From: an uncultured Eubacteriales bacterium
Lineage (GTDB): Bacteria; Bacillota; Clostridia; Lachnospirales; Lachnospiraceae
DNA: 64,000 nucleotides
Direction of reading: 5' to 3'
NCBI GenBank assembly: GCA_900548855.1
Contig: URMF01000001.1
Coordinates: forward strand, 166,345-230,344
Below are positions 26,855 through 34,858 of this stretch, one piece after another (position 1 is the first letter of the stretch; each line of letters starts with the position of its first letter). Below the pieces are notes generated by a model. That model saw only the letters and a list, made by a program, of their open reading frames with translations. It did not search any database and was not told the DNA's origin. Made by a program: the position numbers and the translations under genes.

Positions 26855-27771
26855 TCTTCTTCACCTACCTTAGCTACAAAAATATCATTGAGAGACGGTT
26901 TATAGGTCTCAAAATGTTCTATTTCCAATTCATCCATCTGTGCCAGCCTCTGAAACAGCTGTTTTCTTGCTATTCCCTCCCGCAGTCTTACAATTACATC
27001 CTCTTTCGTCCTGCCAGTTACCTCAATCAAATCCGTTAGCTGTTGCTTTAAGAGTGATTCCGTATCCTCCTGCGAAATGCCATTGGCACTGATAACCAGC
27101 TGGTCCTTTCCAAACTCTCTTTTAATAGTGGACAAATTTCCCTTAAGTACCACGCTTCCCTGGTTGATAATAACAATCTCCTCGCAGAATTCTTCTACAT
27201 AACTCATCTGATGACTGGAAAAAATAACGATTTTCCCATCTGCAATCAATTCCTTCACCACATCCTGCAGGATTTGGGAATTAACCGGGTCCAGACCGCT
27301 AAAGGGTTCATCTAAAATAACAATTTCCGGGTCACATACCAGTGTAGACGCAAGCTGCACCTTCTGCTGATTTCCCTTTGATAACGTCTCTAACAATTTT
27401 TTTTCATATTGAAGAACCTGCAGCCGCTCAAGCCATTTTCTGGAGTTCGCCACTGCCTGGCTCTTACTAATCCCTCTAAGCCTTGCCAGATACACCATCT
27501 GCTCTAAAACCTCTCTCTTTGGATACAGACCTCTCTCCTCCGGCAGATAGCCGATCTGCACCTTTCTCTGGTCAAACTTCTCACCGTCTAAGAGAATCTC
27601 TCCACTGTTACCATGAAACACATCCATTAAAATACGGATGGTTGTTGTCTTTCCTGCTCCGTTTCTTCCCAGCAGTCCTAACGCCCTGCCACTCTCCACG
27701 GAAAACGAAATGCCTTTCAGGATTTCTTTCTCTCCAAAGGATTTTGTAATATTTTTTACCTCCAGCTTCAT
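26851..27771 (-). CDS. ABC transporter ATP-binding protein (NatA-like)
   Basis: A 306-aa ABC ATPase with P-loop GLLGRNGAGKTTTIRIL (about residues 33-49), a non-standard signature LSKGNQQKVQLA in place of LSGGQ, Walker B IVILDEPFSGLDP and the H-loop SSHQM. The C-terminal 80 residues are the extension usual in ABC-2 exporter ATPases; KPSLNDIFVAKVGEE closes it as in NatA/CcmA-type proteins. AGGAGG lies 7 bases before the start. First gene of a four-gene cassette with a strong promoter 113 bases upstream. Confidence 0.93.
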   Translation of the reverse strand: MKLEVKNITKSFGEKEILKGISFSVESGRALGLLGRNGAGKTTTIRILMDVFHGNSGEILLDGEKFDQRKVQIGYLPEERGLYPKREVLEQMVYLARLRGISKSQAVANSRKWLERLQVLQYEKKLLETLSKGNQQKVQLASTLVCDPEIVILDEPFSGLDPVNSQILQDVVKELIADGKIVIFSSHQMSYVEEFCEEIVIINQGSVVLKGNLSTIKREFGKDQLVISANGISQEDTESLLKQQLTDLIEVTGRTKEDVIVRLREGIARKQLFQRLAQMDELEIEHFETYKPSLNDIFVAKVGEEE

Positions 27772-27883
27772 ACTGAAACCTCCTCACGCTGTTCTCATTT
27801 AATTGGAAAATGCTTCCTGCCATCCAGACAAAATACATAGTAGATTATCCACCACCTGACAAGCAAGCTTTATCTTGATTGTG

Positions 27884-27912
27884 AGTATATTTCTTTTTTT
27901 ACATTTTGTCAA
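27884..27912 (-). promoter_or_regulatory. Promoter of the natA-natB cassette
   Basis: On the minus strand: TTGACA, 17-base spacer, TATACT, close to consensus. ATATACT is repeated just upstream of the -35 and at the -10, so the XRE repressor of the cassette may bind here. Confidence 0.75.
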
Positions 27913-27960
27913 GTATATCTTACATAAAGTTTTGTATTTGTGTCTTTTTGTAAAACAAAA

Positions 27961-27994
27961 TCCCTGAAGACTGCTTTTTCCCAATCTCCAGGGA
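27961..27994 (-). terminator. Terminator after the JetA-like gene
   Basis: In minus-strand RNA, TCCCTGGAGA pairs with TCTTCAGGGA (10 bp including one G-U), followed by TTTTGTTTT. It shows that the JetA-like gene is transcribed separately from jetB-jetC. Confidence 0.75.
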
Positions 27995-28019
27995 GTGATT
28001 GTTCCATTCCCACATAAAA

Positions 28020-29546
28020 TTATGCTACAACTTCAAACTGCATATCCGTAATAGTAAAGCCATTATCCCTGCCTTCTCCAAACTCCAGTATCTTCTCCGG
28101 ATGAAACACAATTTGAAATACCATGCTTCCATACTGGTCTTTCTTCTCAATGGTCAATTTATCCATAACCAGCCCCTCTAAAAAGGTATCCTGCTTGTCC
28201 TGCATTTTTTTTAAATCATATTCATCCTTCTGTGCCAGATGCACCAGAAAGGAATAGACATCTCCATTGGTATATATCTCTTTTCCAAATTTAATCTCAT
28301 ATATCGCCATAAGCTCCGGTAAAGTAGTCTTCCCGTGCTTCCATAACTGCTCTAAAAGCTCTGCAAACAATCTTCCAAAATTCCCCGCAATTCTTGTCTC
28401 CTCCACCTCATCCTCAAACACATAATCCGCATCCATCTGGCGTTTCTCCACCTTCTCACTTACATCCCCGTTTTCCATCCTGCTCTCCAGCATCCGGTCT
28501 ATATTCTCCACTGCAAATGTTTTATTCAGCCTAGGCATAAACAGGGGACGCACCAACGCTCCTAACCGCTCCGGCTTATCGTCATCTATAACCTTTCTTA
28601 AGGCATCGCGGAAATTAAATACCGGGCGCAGCTTTCTAAGCTTCGCTCTGGCAATCATTTCATCCGCAATGCTCTGTAGCTCAATGGTTTCCTTAATCAA
28701 CTGTCCATGTTTAATAATCGTCTTTTTCAGCTCCGTATCCAGCTTATGAATTTCACTTAAGATTGCGGTATTTGCCATATTTGCTTTCTGGAAGGCTTTA
28801 TCAATCAATGCACGGTTCTTCTCAAACAGCTTTGACTCGTCATCAAACCACTTCGATACAGTCTCCATGTATTCCTCACCTGCCTTTGCTCCGGAAAACA
28901 CATCATAGCTTAATAAATCCAGAACCTCCTTTTTCTGCAAGGCAAGCTTATTCACCTCATTATTGATTCGCCTCACAACCTCAATTCCTCCGGCAAAATT
29001 TTCTGACCGAATCATTTTTTCAAGCAGTAGTTGCTGGACAGAGATATTGCTCTCCTCCTTAATCTCTTTTGTATCCAGATAAAATTCAATCCCATCCGTC
29101 GTCACATGATAAAGTACTGTACCATCCACAATGCGGCTGGCAATCAGCTTCACCCGGGCGGTCTTCTTCTTTTTTTCCTCCGGGTCAAAATACGGAAATG
29201 CAAATGCCCTGCCATCATTTTTTATCTTGTCAAACACATAACCAATCAGCTCTTTTTCTTCCTCCGTATCAAGCTCTAAGCGAAACTCCCTTCTGAGAAG
29301 CTCGGAGAGAAAGTTTTCATACTGGCCATAAGTGATTTCACTCTCATGGAAATTATTTTCATTGATAAAAAAGCGCAGGGTAGCCATAGTAATATAACCC
29401 ATGTCAAGTTCCATATACTTCCCTTCTTTATATTGTGAAAACGTGGTTTCACACAGCACAAAGAAAGGATAATATTTTTTTAAGTTCAACATCCGGTCCT
29501 TGTGTTCACTCATAATATCATGAATCATTATATATTTTTCAGCCAT
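28020..29546 (-). CDS. JetA-like subunit of Wadjet/condensin-type system (DUF5716-like)
   Basis: A 508-aa soluble protein that I recognise, from memory of clostridial annotations, as the DUF5716/JetA family, the kleisin (MukF-like) partner of JetB and JetC. The N-terminal part reads NLKKYYPFFVLCETTFSQYKEG; the middle (TTDGIEFYLDTKEIKEESNISVQQLLL, then a long coiled helix) has the winged-helix plus helical-bundle look of MukF; the C-terminus (LPELMAIYEIKFGKEIYTNGDVYSFLVHL) looks like a second winged helix. ATG at 29546 has AAGGAG 8 bases upstream; a frame to 29615 adds a basic leader without a site. It is divergent from murC and separated from jetBC by 3.5 kb of unrelated genes. Confidence 0.65.
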   Translation of the reverse strand: MAEKYIMIHDIMSEHKDRMLNLKKYYPFFVLCETTFSQYKEGKYMELDMGYITMATLRFFINENNFHESEITYGQYENFLSELLRREFRLELDTEEEKELIGYVFDKIKNDGRAFAFPYFDPEEKKKKTARVKLIASRIVDGTVLYHVTTDGIEFYLDTKEIKEESNISVQQLLLEKMIRSENFAGGIEVVRRINNEVNKLALQKKEVLDLLSYDVFSGAKAGEEYMETVSKWFDDESKLFEKNRALIDKAFQKANMANTAILSEIHKLDTELKKTIIKHGQLIKETIELQSIADEMIARAKLRKLRPVFNFRDALRKVIDDDKPERLGALVRPLFMPRLNKTFAVENIDRMLESRMENGDVSEKVEKRQMDADYVFEDEVEETRIAGNFGRLFAELLEQLWKHGKTTLPELMAIYEIKFGKEIYTNGDVYSFLVHLAQKDEYDLKKMQDKQDTFLEGLVMDKLTIEKKDQYGSMVFQIVFHPEKILEFGEGRDNGFTITDMQFEVVA

Positions 29547-29643
29547 GCTTTTACTCCTTGCCGGTTTCCGTTTATTTTGTTTCTTAATCATAAAACAATT
29601 TTTCTTAAAATACAATCCTTTCCCATTATCCCTGAACCGCCTC

Positions 29644-29672
29644 TTGTAAATCTTTTTACCTTATATTATAAT
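29644..29672 (+). promoter_or_regulatory. Sigma-A promoter for murC
   Basis: TTGTAA, 17-base spacer, TATAAT, 41 bases upstream of the murC start codon at 29713. Confidence 0.7.
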
Positions 29673-29712
29673 CATCCTAGTTAAACTATTTTTTATGGAA
29701 GAAGGAAAATCT

Positions 29713-31092
29713 ATGTATCAAATTGATTTTAAAAAGCCAATTCATATACATTTTATTGGTATCGGCGGAATCAGCATGAGCGGGTTAGCCGAAATTTTAT
29801 TAAAAGAAAATTTTACAATCAGTGGTTCCGATGCCAAAAGCTCCGACATTGTCGATAACCTGATTGCAATGGGGGCCATGGTTACTATCGGACAATGTGC
29901 CGAAAATATTACAGACGATATAGATTTAGTGGTGTACACCGCAGCAGTTCATGCAGACAATCCGGAGTTTGCCGCCTGTAAAGCAAAAAATATCCCAATG
30001 CTTACAAGAGCCCAGCTGCTGGGACAAATTATGAGCAACTACAAATATTCTGTAGCCGTAGCCGGCACACACGGAAAGACTACTACTACATCCATGTTAA
30101 GCCAGATTTTTATAGAGGCAGATACAGACCCTACCATATCTGTTGGCGGTATCTTAGATTCCATTGGCGGAAATGTCCGGGTAGGAAAATCGGATTACTT
30201 CGTAACGGAAGCCTGCGAATATACCAACAGCTACCATGCATTTTATCCTTATATCAGTATTATCCTGAATGTAGATGCCGACCATCTGGACTTCTTCAGT
30301 GGTATAGATGAAATTATCGAAAGCTTCCACACATTTGCTGCCAATCTTCCAGACAACGGAACCCTGGTTGTAAATGGTGATATGGACTGTCTATCCCGCA
30401 TTACCAACGGTTTACATTGCAGTATCCTTACCTTTGGCATGGCTGACACCAACCGGTATTATCCCGCTAACATCCAGGCAGATGAAAAGGGACATATGAA
30501 TTATACCCTGATGGTTGACGGAATTGCACAGGAGCGGATTCATTTAAACATCGGAGGACTGCATAATATTACCAACTCTCTTGCATCCATTGCTGTAGCG
30601 GATTTGCTGGGGATTGACAGAGAGTATTCTCTCTCCGGGCTGGCATGCTTTGGTGGTGCCCACAGACGGTTTGAATTAAAAGGCTCTCTTGGCAATGTCA
30701 CTGTTATAGATGACTATGCCCATCATCCAACGGAAATTAAAGCAACCCTTACCACTGCAATGCATACGCCCCACAACGAGCTATGGGTCGTATTCCAGCC
30801 ACACACCTACACCCGGACAAAAGCATTATTTGAGGAGTTTGCAGATGCCTTAAAGGACTTTGACCATGTCATTGTAATTGATATTTATGCCGCAAGAGAG
30901 ATGGATACAGGCTTGGTTCATGCAAGAGATTTGGCTGAACGAATTAGGCAATATGGCACAGATGCAAAATATTTCAGTTCCTTTGACGCAGTTGAAAATT
31001 ATTTATTAAAAAATTGCAAAAAAAATGATTTGTTGATAACTATGGGAGCCGGAGACGTTTATTTAATTGGTGAAGAGCTGCTTGGCAAATAG
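29713..31092 (+). CDS. murC: UDP-N-acetylmuramate--L-alanine ligase
   Basis: Adds L-Ala to UDP-MurNAc in the cytosol, the first peptide step of peptidoglycan synthesis (EC 6.3.2.8). The 459-aa protein shows the dinucleotide-like loop HFIGIGGISMSGLAEIL at the N-terminus, the P-loop GTHGKTTT at about 118-125, the central EACEYTNSYHAFYP, and C-terminal DDYAHHPTEIKAT and FQPHTYTRTK motifs. These are all hallmarks of MurC rather than MurD/E/F. The frame is open from 29695, but GAAGAAGGAA lies 6 bases upstream of the ATG at 29713. Monocistronic: it has its own promoter and a strong terminator. Confidence 0.97.
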   Translation: MYQIDFKKPIHIHFIGIGGISMSGLAEILLKENFTISGSDAKSSDIVDNLIAMGAMVTIGQCAENITDDIDLVVYTAAVHADNPEFAACKAKNIPMLTRAQLLGQIMSNYKYSVAVAGTHGKTTTTSMLSQIFIEADTDPTISVGGILDSIGGNVRVGKSDYFVTEACEYTNSYHAFYPYISIILNVDADHLDFFSGIDEIIESFHTFAANLPDNGTLVVNGDMDCLSRITNGLHCSILTFGMADTNRYYPANIQADEKGHMNYTLMVDGIAQERIHLNIGGLHNITNSLASIAVADLLGIDREYSLSGLACFGGAHRRFELKGSLGNVTVIDDYAHHPTEIKATLTTAMHTPHNELWVVFQPHTYTRTKALFEEFADALKDFDHVIVIDIYAAREMDTGLVHARDLAERIRQYGTDAKYFSSFDAVENYLLKNCKKNDLLITMGAGDVYLIGEELLGK

Positions 31093-31100
31093 TTTTACAC

Positions 31101-31151
31101 AATATCCACAATCTACAATTTTCCACTTGACAGGATAAGATTGTGGATATT
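31101..31151 (+). terminator. Terminator after murC
   Basis: Perfect 14-bp stem (31101-31114 with 31138-31151) followed by TTTATTT. The arms contain ATATCCACA, close to a DnaA box. Confidence 0.8.
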
Positions 31152-31226
31152 TTTATTTACATAATATAAACCCTACCATACACAGTTTTTAATCTGGTAT
31201 GTCCAAAGCAAAATTATGTCAACTTC

Positions 31227-31253
31227 CTATCCACATTATCCACACTATCCACA
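31227..31253 (+). promoter_or_regulatory. Three abutting DnaA-box-like 9-mers
   Basis: CTATCCACA (31227-31235), TTATCCACA (31236-31244, the perfect consensus) and CTATCCACA (31245-31253) follow each other head to tail with no gap. They lie about 60 bases upstream of an extended -10 promoter and 130 bases upstream of the helicase-loader operon. Confidence 0.7.
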
Positions 31254-31309
31254 TTTTTTCCTCAAGTATAGCAGAAAACAGACGTTCTATTTTCTTTTCA
31301 AAAACACTA

Positions 31310-31318
31310 TGTTATAAT
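31310..31318 (+). promoter_or_regulatory. Extended -10 promoter for dnaD-dnaC operon
   Basis: TGTTATAAT, an extended -10 element; no good -35 hexamer is visible 16-18 bases upstream, which is common when an activator or extended -10 is used. Confidence 0.5.
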
Positions 31319-31384
31319 GCCTATGCTTATGAAAATCTAATTCTGCCACAAAGGGCAGAGAGCGCATAGAGGGAGGAGAAACAG

Positions 31385-32500
31385 GTGGAAACAATTACTA
31401 TTACAACAAAAAATCATGAAACATATTCTGCTGTTTCAAATTTCTTTATTGATTACTATATGACAGAAGCAAATGGCGAATTTGTAAAGGTTTATCTATA
31501 CCTTGTCCGCCTGTTAAACAGCGGGCGCGCCATTACCATAGCAGATATTGCAGACCATTTTAATCTGACGGAAAAGGATATCTGCCGCGCCATCCGCTAC
31601 TGGATTAAACAGGGGGTTCTGCAATTGGAATATACCACAGATAAAGTATTAACCGGTATTACCATGCTGCCCTTATCCCCAAAGGCTCCTGGCAAAGAAG
31701 AAACCTCGCTGTTATCTATGCTGGGGGTGGAAGAGGATGCCGGTTCCAAGAACTTTCACTCAGAAAATGAGGAAACGGCTGCGGAGGCAATCAAGCGTTC
31801 AAGCACCGTGCCAAAGAAAAAATCCTACAAAGCAGCATTTATTGAAGAAAAGAAAAACGACGAGGATTTTGGAAATCTTCTCTATCAGACAGAAATATAT
31901 TTTGCAAAGCCATTAACACAAAGTGATATCAACACGTTATTATACATATATGAGGAATTATCGTTTTCTCCTGATTTATTGGAATATCTGGTGGAATACT
32001 GTGTTTCTATCGGCAAGAAAAGCTGCCGGTATATCGAAGCAGTTGCCCTGGAGTGGTATAAAAATGGAATAACAAATGTGGAGGATGCCAAAGTAGCATC
32101 AAAAAATTACAACTCCATCTATGTTACGGTACTTAAGCAGCTGGGAATCCCAAGAAGAGTTCCAACCCCTGCAGAAACAGCCTTTATTGACACATGGTAT
32201 AACACCTATTCCTTTAATAAAAGTATAATTATAGAGGCCTGCAAACGTGCGATTGCCTCTAATCCACAGTCTGCAAACTTTAATTATGTCAACGGAATAT
32301 TGGAAAGCTGGTACAGGCAGAACGTGAGAAAGCTCTCCGACATTGAAGCGCTGGACAAAAAATGGGCTGAGGAGAAAAAGAAAAAAGCTTCCAGCCGCAA
32401 AAAAACAATGAATAACCAGTTTAACCAGTATCAGGGTTCTACCAACCAGCAGGTGGTAAATGAATTTGAAAATCTCTTCCTGCAGGAAACAAACCAATAA
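31385..32500 (+). CDS. dnaD: DnaD domain replication protein
   Basis: A 371-aa protein of the DnaD/DnaB primosome family that helps load the replicative helicase. Residues about 40-80 (RAITIADIADHFNLTEKDICRAIRYWIKQG) form the N-terminal winged helix and about 255-345 (TPAETAFIDTWYNTYSFNKSIIIEACKRAI, then NFNYVNGILESWYRQNV) the DnaD/DnaB_2 helical domain, ending in a lysine-rich tail. The start is a GTG at 31385 with GGGAGGAG 6 bases upstream. It is followed after 39 bases by the DnaC/DnaI-like loader, the usual clostridial pairing. DnaA-box repeats upstream suggest control by DnaA. Confidence 0.9.
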   Translation: METITITTKNHETYSAVSNFFIDYYMTEANGEFVKVYLYLVRLLNSGRAITIADIADHFNLTEKDICRAIRYWIKQGVLQLEYTTDKVLTGITMLPLSPKAPGKEETSLLSMLGVEEDAGSKNFHSENEETAAEAIKRSSTVPKKKSYKAAFIEEKKNDEDFGNLLYQTEIYFAKPLTQSDINTLLYIYEELSFSPDLLEYLVEYCVSIGKKSCRYIEAVALEWYKNGITNVEDAKVASKNYNSIYVTVLKQLGIPRRVPTPAETAFIDTWYNTYSFNKSIIIEACKRAIASNPQSANFNYVNGILESWYRQNVRKLSDIEALDKKWAEEKKKKASSRKKTMNNQFNQYQGSTNQQVVNEFENLFLQETNQ

Positions 32501-32539
32501 AACACACTTTCAAGCATTTTTAGGAGATTAAAAGCAATT

Positions 32540-33541
32540 ATGGCATTTAATACTATCCAGTACGATGAATTAATGAATACGTACTACAAGAACCAAATTG
32601 AAAATCGTGCAGCCACACAGAGCCGCAAAGAGGAAATCTATAAAAAGATTCCCCGTATTGCAGAAATTGACCAGACCATTGCCTCTTCTTCTATTGATGC
32701 AGTACGGACTAAACTGAAAAGCGGAATGGATTCCACGGTTTCCATCAAAGAACGCAATCAGGCATTAATCGCCGAAAAAACGGATTTACTGAAAACCCAT
32801 GGATATCCGGAGGATTATCTGAAACCAATTTATACCTGTCCCCTCTGTCAGGATACCGGACGGGTGGGCAGCCAGTATTGTACCTGCTTTAAACAGGCTG
32901 CTATTTCCCTGCTCTATAGGCAATCTACTCTGGAACAAATCCTAGAGGTGGAAAATTTTGAACATTTTGATTTAAATTATTACCCAAAAGAAAAAGATGG
33001 TACACATCCCTATACTCCTTATGACAATATGAGCAATATTCTTAATAAAATTAAGTCTTTTATTGAATTATTTGACAAAAATGGGGGTAATCTTTTATTC
33101 TATGGAGAGACTGGTCTTGGGAAAACTTATCTTTCCAACTGTATTGCCAAAGCATTATTAGATACCCAGCATACAGTCCTATACCAGACCGCCATCCATC
33201 TTTTTGAGGACGTGTGTGGGGATGTCATTATGAAAAAGGGACAGAACCCAGACAGCCAGGAGACATATCGTTATCTCTATAGCTGTGATTTACTGATTAT
33301 TGATGACCTTGGCACAGAATTTACAAATTCCTTTGTATCTTCTGAGCTTTATGATATATTAAATACGCGGATGCGGGAAAAGAAATCCACTGTAATATCC
33401 ACAAACCTGAATCTTCAGGAATTAACAGAGCGTTATTCTGACCGGATTGCTACCCGCATATTTGCAGAATATAAGGTTTTTAACTTCTATGGCGACAATA
33501 TCCGTCTGGCCAAACGAAGGAAAGCAATACAAAAAATGTGA
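32540..33541 (+). CDS. DnaC/DnaI-like helicase loader ATPase
   Basis: A 333-aa AAA+ protein. A helical N-terminal part leads to a zinc cluster (Cys100, Cys103, Cys114, Cys116) as in B. subtilis DnaI, followed by the P-loop GETGLGKT (189-196) and Walker B LLIIDDLGTE (251-260), with sensor residues in STNLNLQEL and the arginine-finger region SDRIATRIF. It loads the replicative DNA helicase onto single-stranded DNA. Co-transcribed with dnaD, 39 bases upstream, with prs following after 21 bases. Confidence 0.92.
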   Translation: MAFNTIQYDELMNTYYKNQIENRAATQSRKEEIYKKIPRIAEIDQTIASSSIDAVRTKLKSGMDSTVSIKERNQALIAEKTDLLKTHGYPEDYLKPIYTCPLCQDTGRVGSQYCTCFKQAAISLLYRQSTLEQILEVENFEHFDLNYYPKEKDGTHPYTPYDNMSNILNKIKSFIELFDKNGGNLLFYGETGLGKTYLSNCIAKALLDTQHTVLYQTAIHLFEDVCGDVIMKKGQNPDSQETYRYLYSCDLLIIDDLGTEFTNSFVSSELYDILNTRMREKKSTVISTNLNLQELTERYSDRIATRIFAEYKVFNFYGDNIRLAKRRKAIQKM

Positions 33542-33562
33542 ATAAATAACGGAGGAAAAACC

Positions 33563-34756
33563 ATGCCAAACGACAGTAATTTATTATCAACCATCCCTGT
33601 AGGTCCTTTAGGTATTATTGCAATGGAAAGCTGCACCTCGCTTGGGCAGCGTGTAGATTCTTATCTTTCCAAATGGAGAACTGCGAGAAATAATGTCGAA
33701 AAGTCTACAATTGCATTTAATGGCTACGAAAGGGAATCTTATCTTGTCCATTCTTCCTGCCCGCGTTTTGGTTCCGGAGAAGCAAAAGGTGAGTTATTGG
33801 AGTCTATCCGTGGAAAAGATTTATATATATTGGTAGATGTGACAAACTATAGTATCGAATATTCCTTGTATGGAAGAAATTGTCCTATGTCGCCGGATGA
33901 CCACTATGCGGATATTAAGCGTGTAATCGCAGCCTGCGGAGGAAAAGCCCGTAAGATTACTGTAATTATGCCTTTCCTTTACGAAAGCCGCCAGCACAAG
34001 AGAAGCAAAAGGGAATCTCTCGACTGTGCACTGTGTCTGCAAGAGCTTGTAAGTCTTGGAGTAGATAATATCATCACCTTTGATGCCCATGACCCACGGG
34101 TACAAAATGCCATTCCACTGCATGGATTTGAAAACATCCGTCCAACATACCAGTTCTTAAAAGCACTGTTATTGTCCACCAATGATTTAGAGCTTTCCAA
34201 AGAACATCTGATGGTAATCAGTCCGGACGAAGGAGCCATGAACCGCGCAATTTACTTTGCCAATATCTTAGGTGTGGATGTAGGAATGTTTTATAAGAGA
34301 AGAGATTACAGTCGGGTAGTAAATGGCCGCAATCCAATTGTAGCCCACGAATTTCTCGGTGACTCTGTGGATGGCAAGGATGTAATAATTATAGATGATA
34401 TGATTGCTTCTGGAGAAAGCATGATTGATGTTGCACGGCAATTAAAAAGCCGCCATGCAAGAAGAGTATTCTGTGTCTGTACCTTTGGTCTGTTTACCAG
34501 CGGCTTAGATGTATTTGACACAGCAAAAGCAGAAGGAATCATTGAAAAGGTAATTACCACCAACCTCACCTATCAGACACCGGAGCTTCTCTCAAGAGAA
34601 TGGTATATCTCAGCTGATATGAGCAAATATATTGCCCTGCTGATTGACCACTTAAATCATGATGCTTCTATTTCAGAAATTTTAGACCCGACTGACCGTA
34701 TTCAGGACCGTATCAATGAATACCGTGAAAAACATACAATTCGGGAAAATTATTAA
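33563..34756 (+). CDS. prs: Ribose-phosphate pyrophosphokinase (long clostridial type)
   Basis: Makes PRPP from ribose 5-phosphate and ATP (EC 2.7.6.1) for nucleotide, His and Trp synthesis. The 397-aa protein carries the PRPP-binding loop DDMIASGES at 278-286, the HKR loop (145-147) in MPFLYESRQHKRSKRE, and DAHD (174-177). It is longer than the usual ~315 aa because of an N-terminal extension and insertions, as in a divergent form found in Clostridia. GGAGG precedes the ATG by 10 bases. It is the third gene of the dnaD operon and ends at a strong bidirectional terminator. In many Firmicutes prs follows glmU; here it does not. Confidence 0.9.
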   Translation: MPNDSNLLSTIPVGPLGIIAMESCTSLGQRVDSYLSKWRTARNNVEKSTIAFNGYERESYLVHSSCPRFGSGEAKGELLESIRGKDLYILVDVTNYSIEYSLYGRNCPMSPDDHYADIKRVIAACGGKARKITVIMPFLYESRQHKRSKRESLDCALCLQELVSLGVDNIITFDAHDPRVQNAIPLHGFENIRPTYQFLKALLLSTNDLELSKEHLMVISPDEGAMNRAIYFANILGVDVGMFYKRRDYSRVVNGRNPIVAHEFLGDSVDGKDVIIIDDMIASGESMIDVARQLKSRHARRVFCVCTFGLFTSGLDVFDTAKAEGIIEKVITTNLTYQTPELLSREWYISADMSKYIALLIDHLNHDASISEILDPTDRIQDRINEYREKHTIRENY

Positions 34757-34787
34757 ATAGTTTAATTAACAGCCCGCCTATAAACAT

Positions 34788-34832
34788 ATAAAAAACCGGT
34801 AATATACTCTCTGGTATATATACCGGTTTTTT
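34788..34832. terminator. Bidirectional terminator between prs and the PBP gene
   Basis: Arms AAAAACCGGTAATATAC and GTATATATACCGGTTTTT pair over about 17 bases with one bulge; A/T runs on both sides serve the convergent genes. Confidence 0.85.
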
Positions 34833-34858
34833 ATACGTCACTGTCCCTGAACCCCTGT

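Noticed and set aside
19229..29546. Calling the locus a complete Wadjet defence system
   Set aside because: The nuclease subunit JetD is absent from the window and the genes are not in one operon, so a functional defence claim is not supported.
31227..31253. Possible replication origin because of DnaA boxes
   Set aside because: Only three boxes, no AT-rich unwinding region adjoining, and no dnaA, dnaN or rpmH nearby; a regulatory or titration site is more likely.
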